Origin: Spongiibacteraceae bacterium
Lineage (GTDB): Bacteria > Pseudomonadota > Gammaproteobacteria > Pseudomonadales > Dasaniaceae
Direction of reading: 5' to 3'
DNA length: 45,406 nucleotides
Assembly (NCBI GenBank): GCA_030621845.1
Contig: JAUXHA010000007.1
Span: forward strand, 1 to 45,406
The notes under the pieces were generated by a model. It ran no database searches, was not told the DNA's origin, and saw only the letters and a program-made list of their open reading frames with translations. Positions 1 to 8,013 of this stretch are shown one piece after another. A program made the translations under genes and the position numbers. Numbering within the stretch: the first letter of the stretch is position 1; the number at the start of each line of letters is the position of its first letter.

Positions 1-93
1 GGGCAGGTATTAATGGGTAAACGTGTTGATGATGAGGTGGACTGGCAGATTAATCAACGCAAAGCGTCTTTCAGTATTGTGGGTATCGAGTAA
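1..93 (+). CDS. GreA/GreB-family transcription elongation factor, C-terminal end (5' partial)
   Basis: Only the last 30 codons lie in the window, read in frame from base 1 to the TAA at 91-93. The peptide contains MGKRVDDEV and ends in FSIVGIE. This resembles the C-terminal FKBP-like domain of GreA/GreB/Rnk proteins, where a 'LLGK..GDEV' turn is followed by a strand ending in '..IEY'. Such proteins bind the RNA polymerase secondary channel. The fragment lacks the N-terminal coiled coil, so GreA, GreB and Rnk cannot be told apart. Confidence 0.45.
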   Translation, partial: GQVLMGKRVDDEVDWQINQRKASFSIVGIE

Positions 94-132
94 ACCCAAG
101 CTCAGACTCGAATTAATCCAGACGATGGTGAC

Positions 133-169
133 TGCCCCCTGCGGATCGGGGATTACCCATGGGGTTTTT
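133..169 (+). terminator. Possible intrinsic terminator after the Gre-like gene
   Basis: A C-run (135-139) can pair with either of two downstream G-runs (148-151 or 161-164), and the second is followed directly by five T. The stem is short and not unique, so this is a weak call. It lies between the convergent ends of the Gre-like gene and the sulfotransferase gene. Confidence 0.3.
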
Positions 170-1395
170 CAGAGCGAGAAACGCTGTCGATAGGCTATAA
201 ACTCTGCAATATTTTCCATATTATCCAAGCCAAATTCTTCCGGGGTGTAGCGGTGTCCACCGTGCTTGCGCTGCGGATTATTGGCAATAAAGGCTTGCAT
301 ACTATTACGTGTGGTTTCGCTAAGCGTCAAATCGAAATCCTGGTAAATTGATTCCACCATTGCCATTGGGTCGTCAATAAATGACTGGTAGTTCAAGTCA
401 AAAATAGCCTTTGTTTGCCCCAACGCCTCACGATCGACCAGGCAGATTTTCAACAGTTCACGGAAAAAATCCAGCTGCCTTTTGCCGCAGGTCTTTTTAT
501 CAATCTGGTCACTGAACACCGATTGCATAATCCAGCCCAAACTGGCCGTAGATGCCATTAATTGTCCCGGGTCGCGGTGCGTATGGATGATCATGGCATC
601 GGGATACACTGTTAACAGCGTGGGTAAGTACTGGATATGTGCCGGTGATTTCAACAGCCAGTGCTGACGTTGCCAGGCTGATTGTAAATGCTGTAAAAAT
701 TGACGATGAAAAAGCAGGTCCTCGGTAAAATCATGCGTTAACAACCAGCGCCGAAAAGCAGGCACTTCCATAATATGCTGGTAGCCAATACTGGAAAACT
801 GGTAGGAGGTGATTTGCTGGCACTCATCCGGAAACACGGCGCCAATGGGATGAATCGCTTTAAAATGCGGAACAATGCGATGAATCACATCAATACCCCG
901 CTGGATTTCCTTTACCCTGGGATCAACATCAATGGCATTTTCTGCCGGTGGCGGCACAGGCCGATCAATTTCAAAGGTTCGCGGCGCTCGAAACTGCTCA
1001 TCCTGGGACAGCAGTTGATGCAAAAAGGTGGTGCCGGTCCTGGGCAGGCCAACAATGAACAGCGGCCGAATGATTTTTTCCTCGGCCACCTGCGGGTGTT
1101 TATCGCGCCATTGCTCCATCAATAAGCGCTGTTTCAAATAACGCTTAATCAACTGCGTGAGCATGATTCGGCCAAAACCGTTGAGCTGCGCCTCACCATT
1201 GGCGGAATCAACCAGCGCTTCAAGACCGGGCAAAAAACTGCGGTCAATAAAATCCCGCCGCTGTGACCGCACCGCCCTTTGCAGCAGTCGATCGGCAGCT
1301 ATTGGGCCGGTGATACCCAGTTGATCGCCCAGTCGATAGGACTGTTTGATCAAGCGATACCACCAGGGATTGAGTTGCTCGGGGCTTATTTCCAT
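169..1395 (-). CDS. Sulfotransferase family protein
   Basis: A 408-residue protein with the PAPS-binding signature of sulfotransferases. The 5'-phosphosulfate loop is FIVGLPRTGTTFLHQLL at about residues 113-129. The LKSPAH segment (248-253) and the 3'-phosphate motif HRDPGQLMAS (273-282) follow. The roughly 110-residue N-terminal extension is usual in the bacterial Sulfotransfer_3-type family often found beside lipid or sterol genes. It would transfer sulfate from PAPS to a hydroxyl group; the acceptor cannot be read from sequence. The start ATG overlaps the stop of the upstream isomerase gene (TAATG), so the two are probably translationally coupled. It is the last gene of a tight minus-strand operon. 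Family sure, substrate unknown. Confidence 0.85.
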   Translation of the reverse strand: MEISPEQLNPWWYRLIKQSYRLGDQLGITGPIAADRLLQRAVRSQRRDFIDRSFLPGLEALVDSANGEAQLNGFGRIMLTQLIKRYLKQRLLMEQWRDKHPQVAEEKIIRPLFIVGLPRTGTTFLHQLLSQDEQFRAPRTFEIDRPVPPPAENAIDVDPRVKEIQRGIDVIHRIVPHFKAIHPIGAVFPDECQQITSYQFSSIGYQHIMEVPAFRRWLLTHDFTEDLLFHRQFLQHLQSAWQRQHWLLKSPAHIQYLPTLLTVYPDAMIIHTHRDPGQLMASTASLGWIMQSVFSDQIDKKTCGKRQLDFFRELLKICLVDREALGQTKAIFDLNYQSFIDDPMAMVESIYQDFDLTLSETTRNSMQAFIANNPQRKHGGHRYTPEEFGLDNMENIAEFIAYRQRFSL

Positions 1396-2162
1396 TACCC
1401 TTGATCCAGCTTTTTAAAGTCGGGCTGGCGCTTTTCAATAAAGGCCATTACCGCTTCAATATTTTCCGCTGAGCCCGCCTGTCTATCCATGCCAAGCTTC
1501 TCGGCGGCAAATGCCGTATCGATACCCGCCTGATGGGCGGCTTTTAAGGTCTTCTTGGTTTCACGCAGTGAGTTGACCGGCCACTGGGCAATCTCCGCCG
1601 CTTTTTCCAGGGTTTTTTCCAACAGGATAGCATCGGGGTAAACCCCATTCACAATACCCGTTTCACTGGCCTTGCCGGCATCAATCCATTGCGCGGTATA
1701 AAATAATTCCGCTGCTTTACGTGAACCAATCGCCGCCTGCAAGGTATAGCTACTGGCAAACTCAGGCACCAGGCCAAGGCTAACAAAGGGCAGTCGCATA
1801 CGCAGACTTTCGCCCACATAAAGCACATCCGCATGAAACAACATGGTCGCGCCACCACCAACAGCAATACCGGAAGCTGCCGCCAATAAAGGTTTATCAA
1901 AATCAGCAATCACCCGGGCACATTGATCAAAGGGATGCTCACCTTCGATATTGGAAAAATCATTGAGGTCAACACCCGAGCAAAAGTTGCCACCGGCACC
2001 GGTCAGCACCACCACCACAACCTCATCATTATTCTTCGCATCAGTAAAAGCCCGGTCAATGGCTTCCCACAGCGCAATATTCAGCGCGTTTTTCTTTTCA
2101 GGGCGATTCAGGGTTAACAGTAAAACACCCTCGTTGAGCTCCTGTTGTAAGAAATCAGTCAT
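1395..2162 (-). CDS. Enoyl-CoA hydratase/isomerase family protein, probably a delta3-delta2-enoyl-CoA isomerase
   Basis: A 255-residue crotonase-fold protein. The ATG at 2162 is chosen because AAGGAAG stands just upstream and the crotonase fold begins there; a longer reading to 2327 runs into the upstream gene. The oxyanion-hole segments are CSGVDL (61-66) and ASGIAVGGG (96-104). The two glutamates of true hydratases (in GGGCELA and PE.LLG) are missing. In their place is a Glu in LGLVPEFASSYT (E134), the position used by ECI2/PECI-type enoyl-CoA isomerases. It therefore more likely shifts double bonds than hydrates them. It lies 10 bp behind the nitroreductase gene and overlaps the sulfotransferase gene. 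Family certain; isomerase reading is inference from residues. Confidence 0.85.
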   Translation of the reverse strand: MTDFLQQELNEGVLLLTLNRPEKKNALNIALWEAIDRAFTDAKNNDEVVVVVLTGAGGNFCSGVDLNDFSNIEGEHPFDQCARVIADFDKPLLAAASGIAVGGGATMLFHADVLYVGESLRMRLPFVSLGLVPEFASSYTLQAAIGSRKAAELFYTAQWIDAGKASETGIVNGVYPDAILLEKTLEKAAEIAQWPVNSLRETKKTLKAAHQAGIDTAFAAEKLGMDRQAGSAENIEAVMAFIEKRQPDFKKLDQG

Positions 2163-2172
2163 GCGCACTTCC

Positions 2173-2850
2173 TTATTCGATAAAGTGAATATTCTGGCTG
2201 AGGTCGGCACGCCCCACCCGGCACTTATTAGCGGGATGATCGTGGTCTTCATAGCCAAACGATATGCCAAATAACAGCTTGTTTTTAGCATCAATGTCCA
2301 ATTCTTTGCGCACCGTAGTGGCATCAAAACTCAAAGCGGTTTGTGGACAACTGGCCAGGCCATGGGCACAGAGACTCAGCATCAGGTTTTGGGCGAACAT
2401 CCCGACATCGACCGCTTCGCGAATCCCAAAGGGTTCGGGTAAAAACAAAAAAGCCACATGGGGCGCACCAAAGAATTTAAAATTATCCATAAACACGTCA
2501 TTGCGTCGCTGCTTATCTTCGCGGGCAATACCCTGGGCACTGTATAACTGCGCCGCGGCATCATGCTGCCGCTCCTTGTATACACCCTCATACTGGCCGC
2601 TATAGTCAAAATCCATATCGAACTTACCCTCGGCAATCGCATCGGGGAAAGACTGCCGTAAGCGTTCACAGGCCTCGCCAGAGGCCACGGCCACCTGCCA
2701 GGGTTGCGTGTTACAGTTAGAGGGCGCACGCCGGGCAAACTCAAATACATTATCCAGTATGGCTTGAGGCACACGTTTTGACTTAAAACCCCGCACCGAC
2801 CGGCGAGCATCCAGTAAATCAGCAAAAGCATTCTTTAATTGTTCAGACAT
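2173..2850 (-). CDS. Nitroreductase family FMN oxidoreductase
   Basis: A 225-residue protein with the N-terminal FMN-binding signature of the nitroreductase family: ARRSVRGF at 15-22 and RAPSNCNTQPWQV at 41-53. The C-terminal part carries LCAHGLASCPQTA, typical of longer family members. These enzymes are usually homodimers with FMN at the interface and take electrons from NAD(P)H to nitro groups, quinones or enones. The gene starts 3 bp after the racemase stop and ends 10 bp before the isomerase start, so it belongs to the same transcript. That context favours a role in reducing an unsaturated acyl or ring intermediate rather than detoxification, which is inference only. Confidence 0.85.
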   Translation of the reverse strand: MSEQLKNAFADLLDARRSVRGFKSKRVPQAILDNVFEFARRAPSNCNTQPWQVAVASGEACERLRQSFPDAIAEGKFDMDFDYSGQYEGVYKERQHDAAAQLYSAQGIAREDKQRRNDVFMDNFKFFGAPHVAFLFLPEPFGIREAVDVGMFAQNLMLSLCAHGLASCPQTALSFDATTVRKELDIDAKNKLLFGISFGYEDHDHPANKCRVGRADLSQNIHFIE

Positions 2851-2853
2851 AAT

Positions 2854-3999
2854 TTAAATTTCCCTTTGATTAACAGCACCCGAGGCGATCAGCGCATCGA
2901 CATCCAGCCCCAGGCTTGAAAGTATGCTTTTTGTATCGTTACCAGGTGCTACCGGATCACCCTGTATCGCACCCGGTGTATCACTGAAGCGCGGTGCCGG
3001 TGCCGCATGGATAACACCATTGCGATCAATAAAACTTTCCCGCGCTTTGTTGTGGGGGTGATCTATCGCTTCATTCATATCCAGTACCGGGGCAAAACAA
3101 ACATCAGTACCCTCCATAATTTGACACCACTGGGCACAGGTTTTTTCTTTAATCCTGGCGGCAATAATTTGTTTGTGACCAGACCATTGCGATTTATCAA
3201 ACTGCGCCATGTAATCACCGGCATCCAGGTCAACGCCCAACTTCTCTACTAATAAAGCGTAAAATTGTGGCTCAATAGAACCAATTGAAACATATTTTCC
3301 ATCGGCACATTCATAGGTATCATAATAATGGGCGGCACCATCGAGCATATTACGCTGACGACCCACTTCCCACATACCCATTTCCTTAAAGCCTTGCATA
3401 CAGCTCATCAGTGAAATAACACCGTCAGTAATGGCAGCATCAACCACCTGCCCCTTGCCACTATTTTGCGCGCTGATATAAGCCGCTAGCACACCCATAA
3501 TCAGGTACATAGAGCCGCCACCAAAATCGCCAACAAGATTCAGTGGCGGAATCGGGCCGCCCTCGGCGCGGCCAATGGAATCCAATGCGCCGGTGATGGC
3601 AATATAATTAATATCATGCCCCGCCGCTTGGGACAGCGGGCCCTCCTGCCCCCACCCCGTCATTCGTCCAAATATCAGTTTGGCGTTGCGTTGCAGGCAG
3701 ACATCTGGCCCCAAACCCAGCTTTTCCATTACCCCGGGGCGAAATCCTTCAATCAGGATATCCGCACTTGCTATAAGTGTTAATACGGCATTCACACCCT
3801 GCGGATTTTTTAAATCAACCGCGATAGACTTCCTGCCACGATTCATCACATCGGCAACATTTTCAATCACATTGCCACCGCTGATACGATCGACGCGAAT
3901 CACCTCCGCGCCCATATCTGACAACAACATGCAGGCAAAGGGGCCAGGACCAATTCCCGCCATTTCAATAACTCGAACACCTGTTAATGGACCCGCCAT
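2854..3999 (-). CDS. Alpha-methylacyl-CoA racemase / family III CoA-transferase (CaiB/BaiF)
   Basis: A 381-residue CaiB/BaiF-fold protein beginning MAGPLTGVRVIEMAGIGPGP, close to the start of mycobacterial Mcr. All three residues known from Mcr catalysis appear in their contexts: His128 in AAGHDINYI, Asp158 in LVGDFGGGSMYL and Glu243 in SIEPQFYALL. It would epimerise the alpha-methyl carbon of branched acyl-CoAs, the step needed before beta-oxidation of pristanoyl- or sterol side-chain-CoA. Length fits the racemases (about 360-380) rather than formyl-CoA transferases (about 430). It heads the tight part of the operon, 98 bp after the LLM gene. Confidence 0.9.
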   Translation of the reverse strand: MAGPLTGVRVIEMAGIGPGPFACMLLSDMGAEVIRVDRISGGNVIENVADVMNRGRKSIAVDLKNPQGVNAVLTLIASADILIEGFRPGVMEKLGLGPDVCLQRNAKLIFGRMTGWGQEGPLSQAAGHDINYIAITGALDSIGRAEGGPIPPLNLVGDFGGGSMYLIMGVLAAYISAQNSGKGQVVDAAITDGVISLMSCMQGFKEMGMWEVGRQRNMLDGAAHYYDTYECADGKYVSIGSIEPQFYALLVEKLGVDLDAGDYMAQFDKSQWSGHKQIIAARIKEKTCAQWCQIMEGTDVCFAPVLDMNEAIDHPHNKARESFIDRNGVIHAAPAPRFSDTPGAIQGDPVAPGNDTKSILSSLGLDVDALIASGAVNQREI

Positions 4000-4097
4000 A
4001 GTTTACTCCTTTTCTCTATTACGAAGACTGAATACGCCCAATACTGCCACCACACTTCCTCGAACCCCGCCTATGCAGTGATAACGGCATATTCCGG

Positions 4098-5117
4098 TTA
4101 TCGCCCCGATAACTGTTTTAAATCACTAATAATCTGTGGCCACACGTCCGCAGCCGATTGATACGGCGCATAGACACTCAAGCGATCGGCAAAATCGCCG
4201 TACTTATCTAACACTTTTTTCGCCACATCCTTTGGTTCCGCACAAACAGCAAAGTGATCGAGAAACTCATCATCAATCAAATCGGTCATCGCGTCCCATT
4301 TTCCCTGTTTCGATAACTTGTTCAATAACGCTTGTAAATCACCGTAGCCCACCGCCGCCATGGGAGGAACGTAGGCAGGTGTGGAGGCATAAAAAGCCAA
4401 CAGGCTTCGTATACTCCGCTCAGCCTGCTGGTATTCTTGCTCATTGCCGCCAGTGACGATCATCGCCCCCACCTGAAAAATAAAATCAGCCTCATTGCGA
4501 CCGCTATCGGCAATCCCTTTTCTCACCACCGGCAGCTGTTGCTGCTCTAAAAAGGGCATCGTGTTAAAGGGATGAACAATCAAGCCATCGGCAACTTCAC
4601 CCGCAACCTGGCTCATCCTGGGGCCCATAGCACCGAGGGTAATCGGTGGCTTGCCATAGGGATTAGGGCCGGCGTTAAACATTGGAGTCATCAGGGTATG
4701 ATGAAAATACTCACCCTGAAAATTTAATTTCTCATCATCCTGCCAGCAATTAAAAAATGCTTTCACCGCCAGAATATATTCTCGTATCCTGGCCGCGGGC
4801 TGGTTGAATGGCACGCCAAAACGCCGCTCATTATGGGCCTTTATTTGCGGACCAATACCGAGAATAAATTTCCCCCTGGAGAATTTTTGTAAATCCCAGG
4901 CCTGGTAGGCAATATGGGAGGGATTGCGCGGAAGAGCAACCGCAATACCCGTGGCGATATCCAGCTCGGGACAATGCTCGGAAGCTAACACCAGTGGGAG
5001 AAAAGGGTCATTATTACCCTCAAGGGTGTAAACACCGTCATAGCCAATCGCACTCAGACGCCGGGCTTCCTCGGCAGCATCGTCCAAAACGGCATAAAAC
5101 GGTCCATCAATCTTCAT
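4098..5117 (-). CDS. LLM class oxidoreductase, TIGR03617-like (putative F420- or flavin-dependent)
   Basis: A 339-residue luciferase-like TIM-barrel protein. The ATG at 5117 is preferred because GGAG lies 7 bases upstream and family members start MKIDG; the reading can extend only to 5141. Typical segments are GYDGVYTLEGNNDPFLPLVL (28-47), LPRNPSHIAYQAWDLQKFS and GKFILGIGPQIKAHNERRF, which match my memory of the TIGR03617 group found in actinobacteria and some marine gammaproteobacteria. These proteins are annotated as F420-dependent by homology; many gammaproteobacteria lack F420, so FMN may be the cofactor. It sits upstream of the racemase operon in the same direction. Confidence 0.8.
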   Translation of the reverse strand: MKIDGPFYAVLDDAAEEARRLSAIGYDGVYTLEGNNDPFLPLVLASEHCPELDIATGIAVALPRNPSHIAYQAWDLQKFSRGKFILGIGPQIKAHNERRFGVPFNQPAARIREYILAVKAFFNCWQDDEKLNFQGEYFHHTLMTPMFNAGPNPYGKPPITLGAMGPRMSQVAGEVADGLIVHPFNTMPFLEQQQLPVVRKGIADSGRNEADFIFQVGAMIVTGGNEQEYQQAERSIRSLLAFYASTPAYVPPMAAVGYGDLQALLNKLSKQGKWDAMTDLIDDEFLDHFAVCAEPKDVAKKVLDKYGDFADRLSVYAPYQSAADVWPQIISDLKQLSGR

Positions 5118-5354
5118 CCAGCAGCTCCAACAAACAGGCATCTATGGTTTAACGGTAGCGTCATATTGTCAATAACATTAAAGGACTTAGTGTGGCCATC
5201 CGTATTGCTACTGACATTCATACCTCCTTGGCTGTGTTAACGAATGCCTGCGTTTTTTCTGTAACATAAACCTGAAATGTCGCAACTGGCTGATCGCGTC
5301 CTGCCCGACCACCATAATGGAATTCGATGAATGGAAAATACAAAAAACAGGCAC
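5118..5354. other. Intergenic region, 237 bp, no gene recognised
   Basis: It lies between ybfF (ending at 5355) and the start of the LLM gene. I found no RNA gene, no clear hairpin terminator and no open frame longer than about 25 codons with a ribosome binding site. It presumably holds the promoter of the catabolic cluster, but no convincing -35/-10 pair could be fixed by eye. Confidence 0.4.
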
Positions 5355-6119
5355 TCAATGCGCCAGTAAAAAACGCTGCACCAGGCGATTAAAGACCGCT
5401 GGCTTCTCCGCATGTAACCAGTGGCCGGTACCCTGAATCACTTTGAACTGAAAATTGGGAAACAGTCGTTCAATAGCCGCTTGATGCTGTTGCTGGATGT
5501 AGCTGGAGTTTTCACCCTTGATAAAGAGCGTCGGCCCATTGAACTGCTGCCGGGTAGTAAACCCCTGACGCAACTGCTCATAACACTGATACAAGACGTC
5601 GACGTTCATCCGCCAGGCGAAATCACCGTTTTCATTACGGTACAGGCTCTTTAGTAGAAACTGTTTTACACCCTCATCTTCAAGATAGTTTGCCAGCAGC
5701 TTATTGACATCACCGCGCGATGTCACACCACTGAGATCTATTTGGCGGAGGGCAGCAAATACCTGGTCATGATCACTTGCGTAGTCAACAGGTGCAATAT
5801 CAGCAACCACTAACCGCCTCACCCGATTGGGAGCATTCAAGGCCAACTGCATCGCCACCTTGCCGCCCAGGGAATGGCCGACACAATCCGCGGCGACAAT
5901 CCCCTGCTGATCCATAAAGGCAAGTACATCGGCAGCCATTTCATCAAAACTCATGGAATTCATCCATGGCGAGCGACCATGGTTGCGCAAATCAAGCGTG
6001 TGCAGCTGAAAATCCGACGATAGCGCTCGCGCCAGCATCAAAAGATTATCCCCCATACCAAACAGGCCGTGTAACAAAATGACGGCTGGGCCCTGCCCTC
6101 TACTCTGACTGTATAACAA
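5355..6119 (-). CDS. ybfF: YbfF-like alpha/beta-hydrolase (acyl-CoA/ester esterase)
   Basis: A 254-residue alpha/beta-hydrolase with a pattern very close to E. coli YbfF: ILLHGLFGMGDNLLMLAR at 14-31, LDLRNHGRSP (42-51), the nucleophile elbow GHSLGG with Ser83, and VADIAPVDY (105-113). The C-terminal GTGHW places the catalytic His at about 233; the acid residue is not fixed by eye. YbfF hydrolyses short acyl esters and palmitoyl/malonyl-CoA in vitro; the in vivo substrate is unsettled. It is monocistronic in appearance, divergent from the lipoprotein gene with 86 bp between the two starts. Confidence 0.85.
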   Translation of the reverse strand: MLYSQSRGQGPAVILLHGLFGMGDNLLMLARALSSDFQLHTLDLRNHGRSPWMNSMSFDEMAADVLAFMDQQGIVAADCVGHSLGGKVAMQLALNAPNRVRRLVVADIAPVDYASDHDQVFAALRQIDLSGVTSRGDVNKLLANYLEDEGVKQFLLKSLYRNENGDFAWRMNVDVLYQCYEQLRQGFTTRQQFNGPTLFIKGENSSYIQQQHQAAIERLFPNFQFKVIQGTGHWLHAEKPAVFNRLVQRFLLAH

Positions 6120-6205
6120 AGAATAACTCCCAAAATTAAGCGCTTCTCAAGTCGCTAGGCGATTGGTAGAATGCTGGAAAATTCACTACTACTGGTCTAA
6201 TCATT

Positions 6206-6991
6206 GTGCGTATTATACTGTCAATCCTGCTTTTTCTCACCGTCTCATGCAGTAGTACCTCGTCCTATAACGACAGTGTTTTTCCATACCAGTACGATGA
6301 AAAAAAAGTTGCCGAACAGCCGATTAAAAAAGTCATACTGGCCACCGAAAGCCTCGGCATTCCCCCACCTTCGTATTTACGTACCGGCCAGCGCCGAACC
6401 CGCCATATGGCCAAACAGTATCTACTGGACCACGGTTTTATCGTCTTGCCCGACTATCACTTTGACAATGCCTGGAAACAGTCCCTGAGAACCTATGGCA
6501 GCGCCTATGACCCCAGCACCGGTCGGATCGACAGCGGTGCCTGGCGTGCAGCGATGATCACCACCGGGCAAGCGGTGCGAGAAAATACCGATGCCGATGC
6601 GATTATTTTTGTCGACGTATTCGAGCATGAAACATCCCACGGTTACGGTATGAAACACTACGCCCGTTTTTACGGGATCAATCGGCGGCCCTCCCTGAAG
6701 GGGCCGGGTAGCGGCGTACCGCTGGATTTTGAATGGAACCAGCCCATCAAGGCGGCCTCCGTTATGGTGACCATTTATGACATCAACCTTAACCGGATCT
6801 TTGCCAGCCGCGGCGGTATCGATACCCTCGCCGCTATCGATATGAAAAGCTCCAACCCGAGCTTTATACGAAAAAAGAAGTTGCTGGACGATGAAGATGA
6901 CATTGAGAAAGGACTTGAACTGGCCTTCCATCCGTTTATTGTGATGAAAAACTATCCTGGACCTAGTAGAAATTCTGCCGCTGACGAATAA
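6206..6991 (+). CDS. Hypothetical lipoprotein
   Basis: A 261-residue protein starting at GTG 6206. Residues 1-14 form a short hydrophobic signal followed by Cys15 (FLTVSC), a lipobox with an unusual Thr at -3, so it is probably a lipoprotein. The mature part is hydrophilic with mixed alpha/beta character: VILATESLGIP, a segment around DPSTGRIDSGAWRAAM, DADAIIFVDVFEH, then SVMVTIYDINLNRIFASRGG. The last resembles the scaffold of periplasmic lipoproteins that assemble on outer-membrane complexes. I do not recognise a named family. It is convergent with the HupE-like gene (23 bp gap) and divergent from ybfF. Confidence 0.65.
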   Translation: MRIILSILLFLTVSCSSTSSYNDSVFPYQYDEKKVAEQPIKKVILATESLGIPPPSYLRTGQRRTRHMAKQYLLDHGFIVLPDYHFDNAWKQSLRTYGSAYDPSTGRIDSGAWRAAMITTGQAVRENTDADAIIFVDVFEHETSHGYGMKHYARFYGINRRPSLKGPGSGVPLDFEWNQPIKAASVMVTIYDINLNRIFASRGGIDTLAAIDMKSSNPSFIRKKKLLDDEDDIEKGLELAFHPFIVMKNYPGPSRNSAADE

Positions 6992-7014
6992 ACCGCAATG
7001 GGATGTTTAACTGC

Positions 7015-8013
7015 CTACACCGCCGTTAACGCAGACAGCCCCCGCTCTATACACCAAAACCCCGCCAGCGAACCAATGGTGTACACCAGCAGCCAGCGAC
7101 CGATAGCAAAAACAGGCTGGGCATAGCGCACAAACAACATTGTTAGCGACAGGCACAGACCGATAAAAGCCACCTGCCCCAACTCAATACCGATATTAAA
7201 GCTAAACAATGCCAGCGGAATATCCGCTGCCGGCAGACCCACCTCACGCAAAGCACCCGCAAAGCCCATACCGTGCAATAGACCAAAGGATACCGCCACC
7301 AACCAACTATGGCGACTAATCCAGTGACCACTTTGCTCCGCGCTCGCCAGTTCAATCGCCAGCACCAGAATGCTCAGGGCAATGGCAAACTCGACCAGCG
7401 ACACCGGGAAATTCATATAACCCAGGCTGACCAGGGATAAAGTAATACTGTGCCCTATGGTAAACGCGGTGATCGTCCACACCAATTTTCTAGTACCGGG
7501 AACTAACATCACCAGCGCCAATACAAATAATAAATGGTCAACGCCCAGCCAGATATGTTCAGCACCGAGGGCGATGTATTCTGCCATCACCTGCCCGGTA
7601 GCCTGTTGTTCCGGGATAATCATCTGTGGCGTGCGGGCGTTGATCAATTTCTGGATGGTATTGCCATTTTGCCAAACGACTTTGACCAGCGTTGCGGTGC
7701 CGGTAGTCGCCATCCCCCGGACCGTCACTGTTTCCCCGGAAAGCGGTTGCTCACAAGATATCAACCAGCGCCAGATAATACCTGTGCCCTGTTTTTCCAT
7801 TGTCGGCTCGCTGTTGGCACGACAATGATTGGGGAATACCGGTTCAAGTTTTTGCCCCGCCGAGCTCAGCTTCGGGGATTTCCAAACCACCTCAAACTGT
7901 CCCGAGGTCATTTCTGTCAGCTGCAATAATGAAGGCGCCAGTTTATGCGCCTGGGTCAGTCCCACCATCATCATTAACAGGCAGAAAACCAGGCTACGCT
8001 TGATCAAAACCAT
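7015..8013 (-). CDS. HupE/UreJ-family membrane protein (putative metal transporter)
   Basis: A 332-residue protein with a Sec signal ending TQA|HKL, a periplasmic domain of about 115 residues, then about six membrane helices with the HupE/UreJ motifs: LGAEHIWLGVDHLLFVL, AFTIGHSITLSLVSLG, FGLLHGMGFAGAL and FNIGIELGQ. HupE/UreJ proteins are linked to nickel entry, but no hydrogenase or urease gene is in the window. After signal cleavage the chain would begin with His, common in the long HupE type. The ATG at 8013 has its GGGAG only one base away; a TTG at 8007 lies 7 bases from the same GGAG and may be the true start. Either way the gene overlaps the PpiC-like gene, indicating coupled translation. 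Confidence 0.8.
   Translation of the reverse strand: MVLIKRSLVFCLLMMMVGLTQAHKLAPSLLQLTEMTSGQFEVVWKSPKLSSAGQKLEPVFPNHCRANSEPTMEKQGTGIIWRWLISCEQPLSGETVTVRGMATTGTATLVKVVWQNGNTIQKLINARTPQMIIPEQQATGQVMAEYIALGAEHIWLGVDHLLFVLALVMLVPGTRKLVWTITAFTIGHSITLSLVSLGYMNFPVSLVEFAIALSILVLAIELASAEQSGHWISRHSWLVAVSFGLLHGMGFAGALREVGLPAADIPLALFSFNIGIELGQVAFIGLCLSLTMLFVRYAQPVFAIGRWLLVYTIGSLAGFWCIERGLSALTAV

Noticed and set aside
7015-8013. Hydrogenase or urease accessory gene
   Set aside because: HupE/UreJ similarity is real, but no hydrogenase, urease or nickel-maturation gene occurs in the window.
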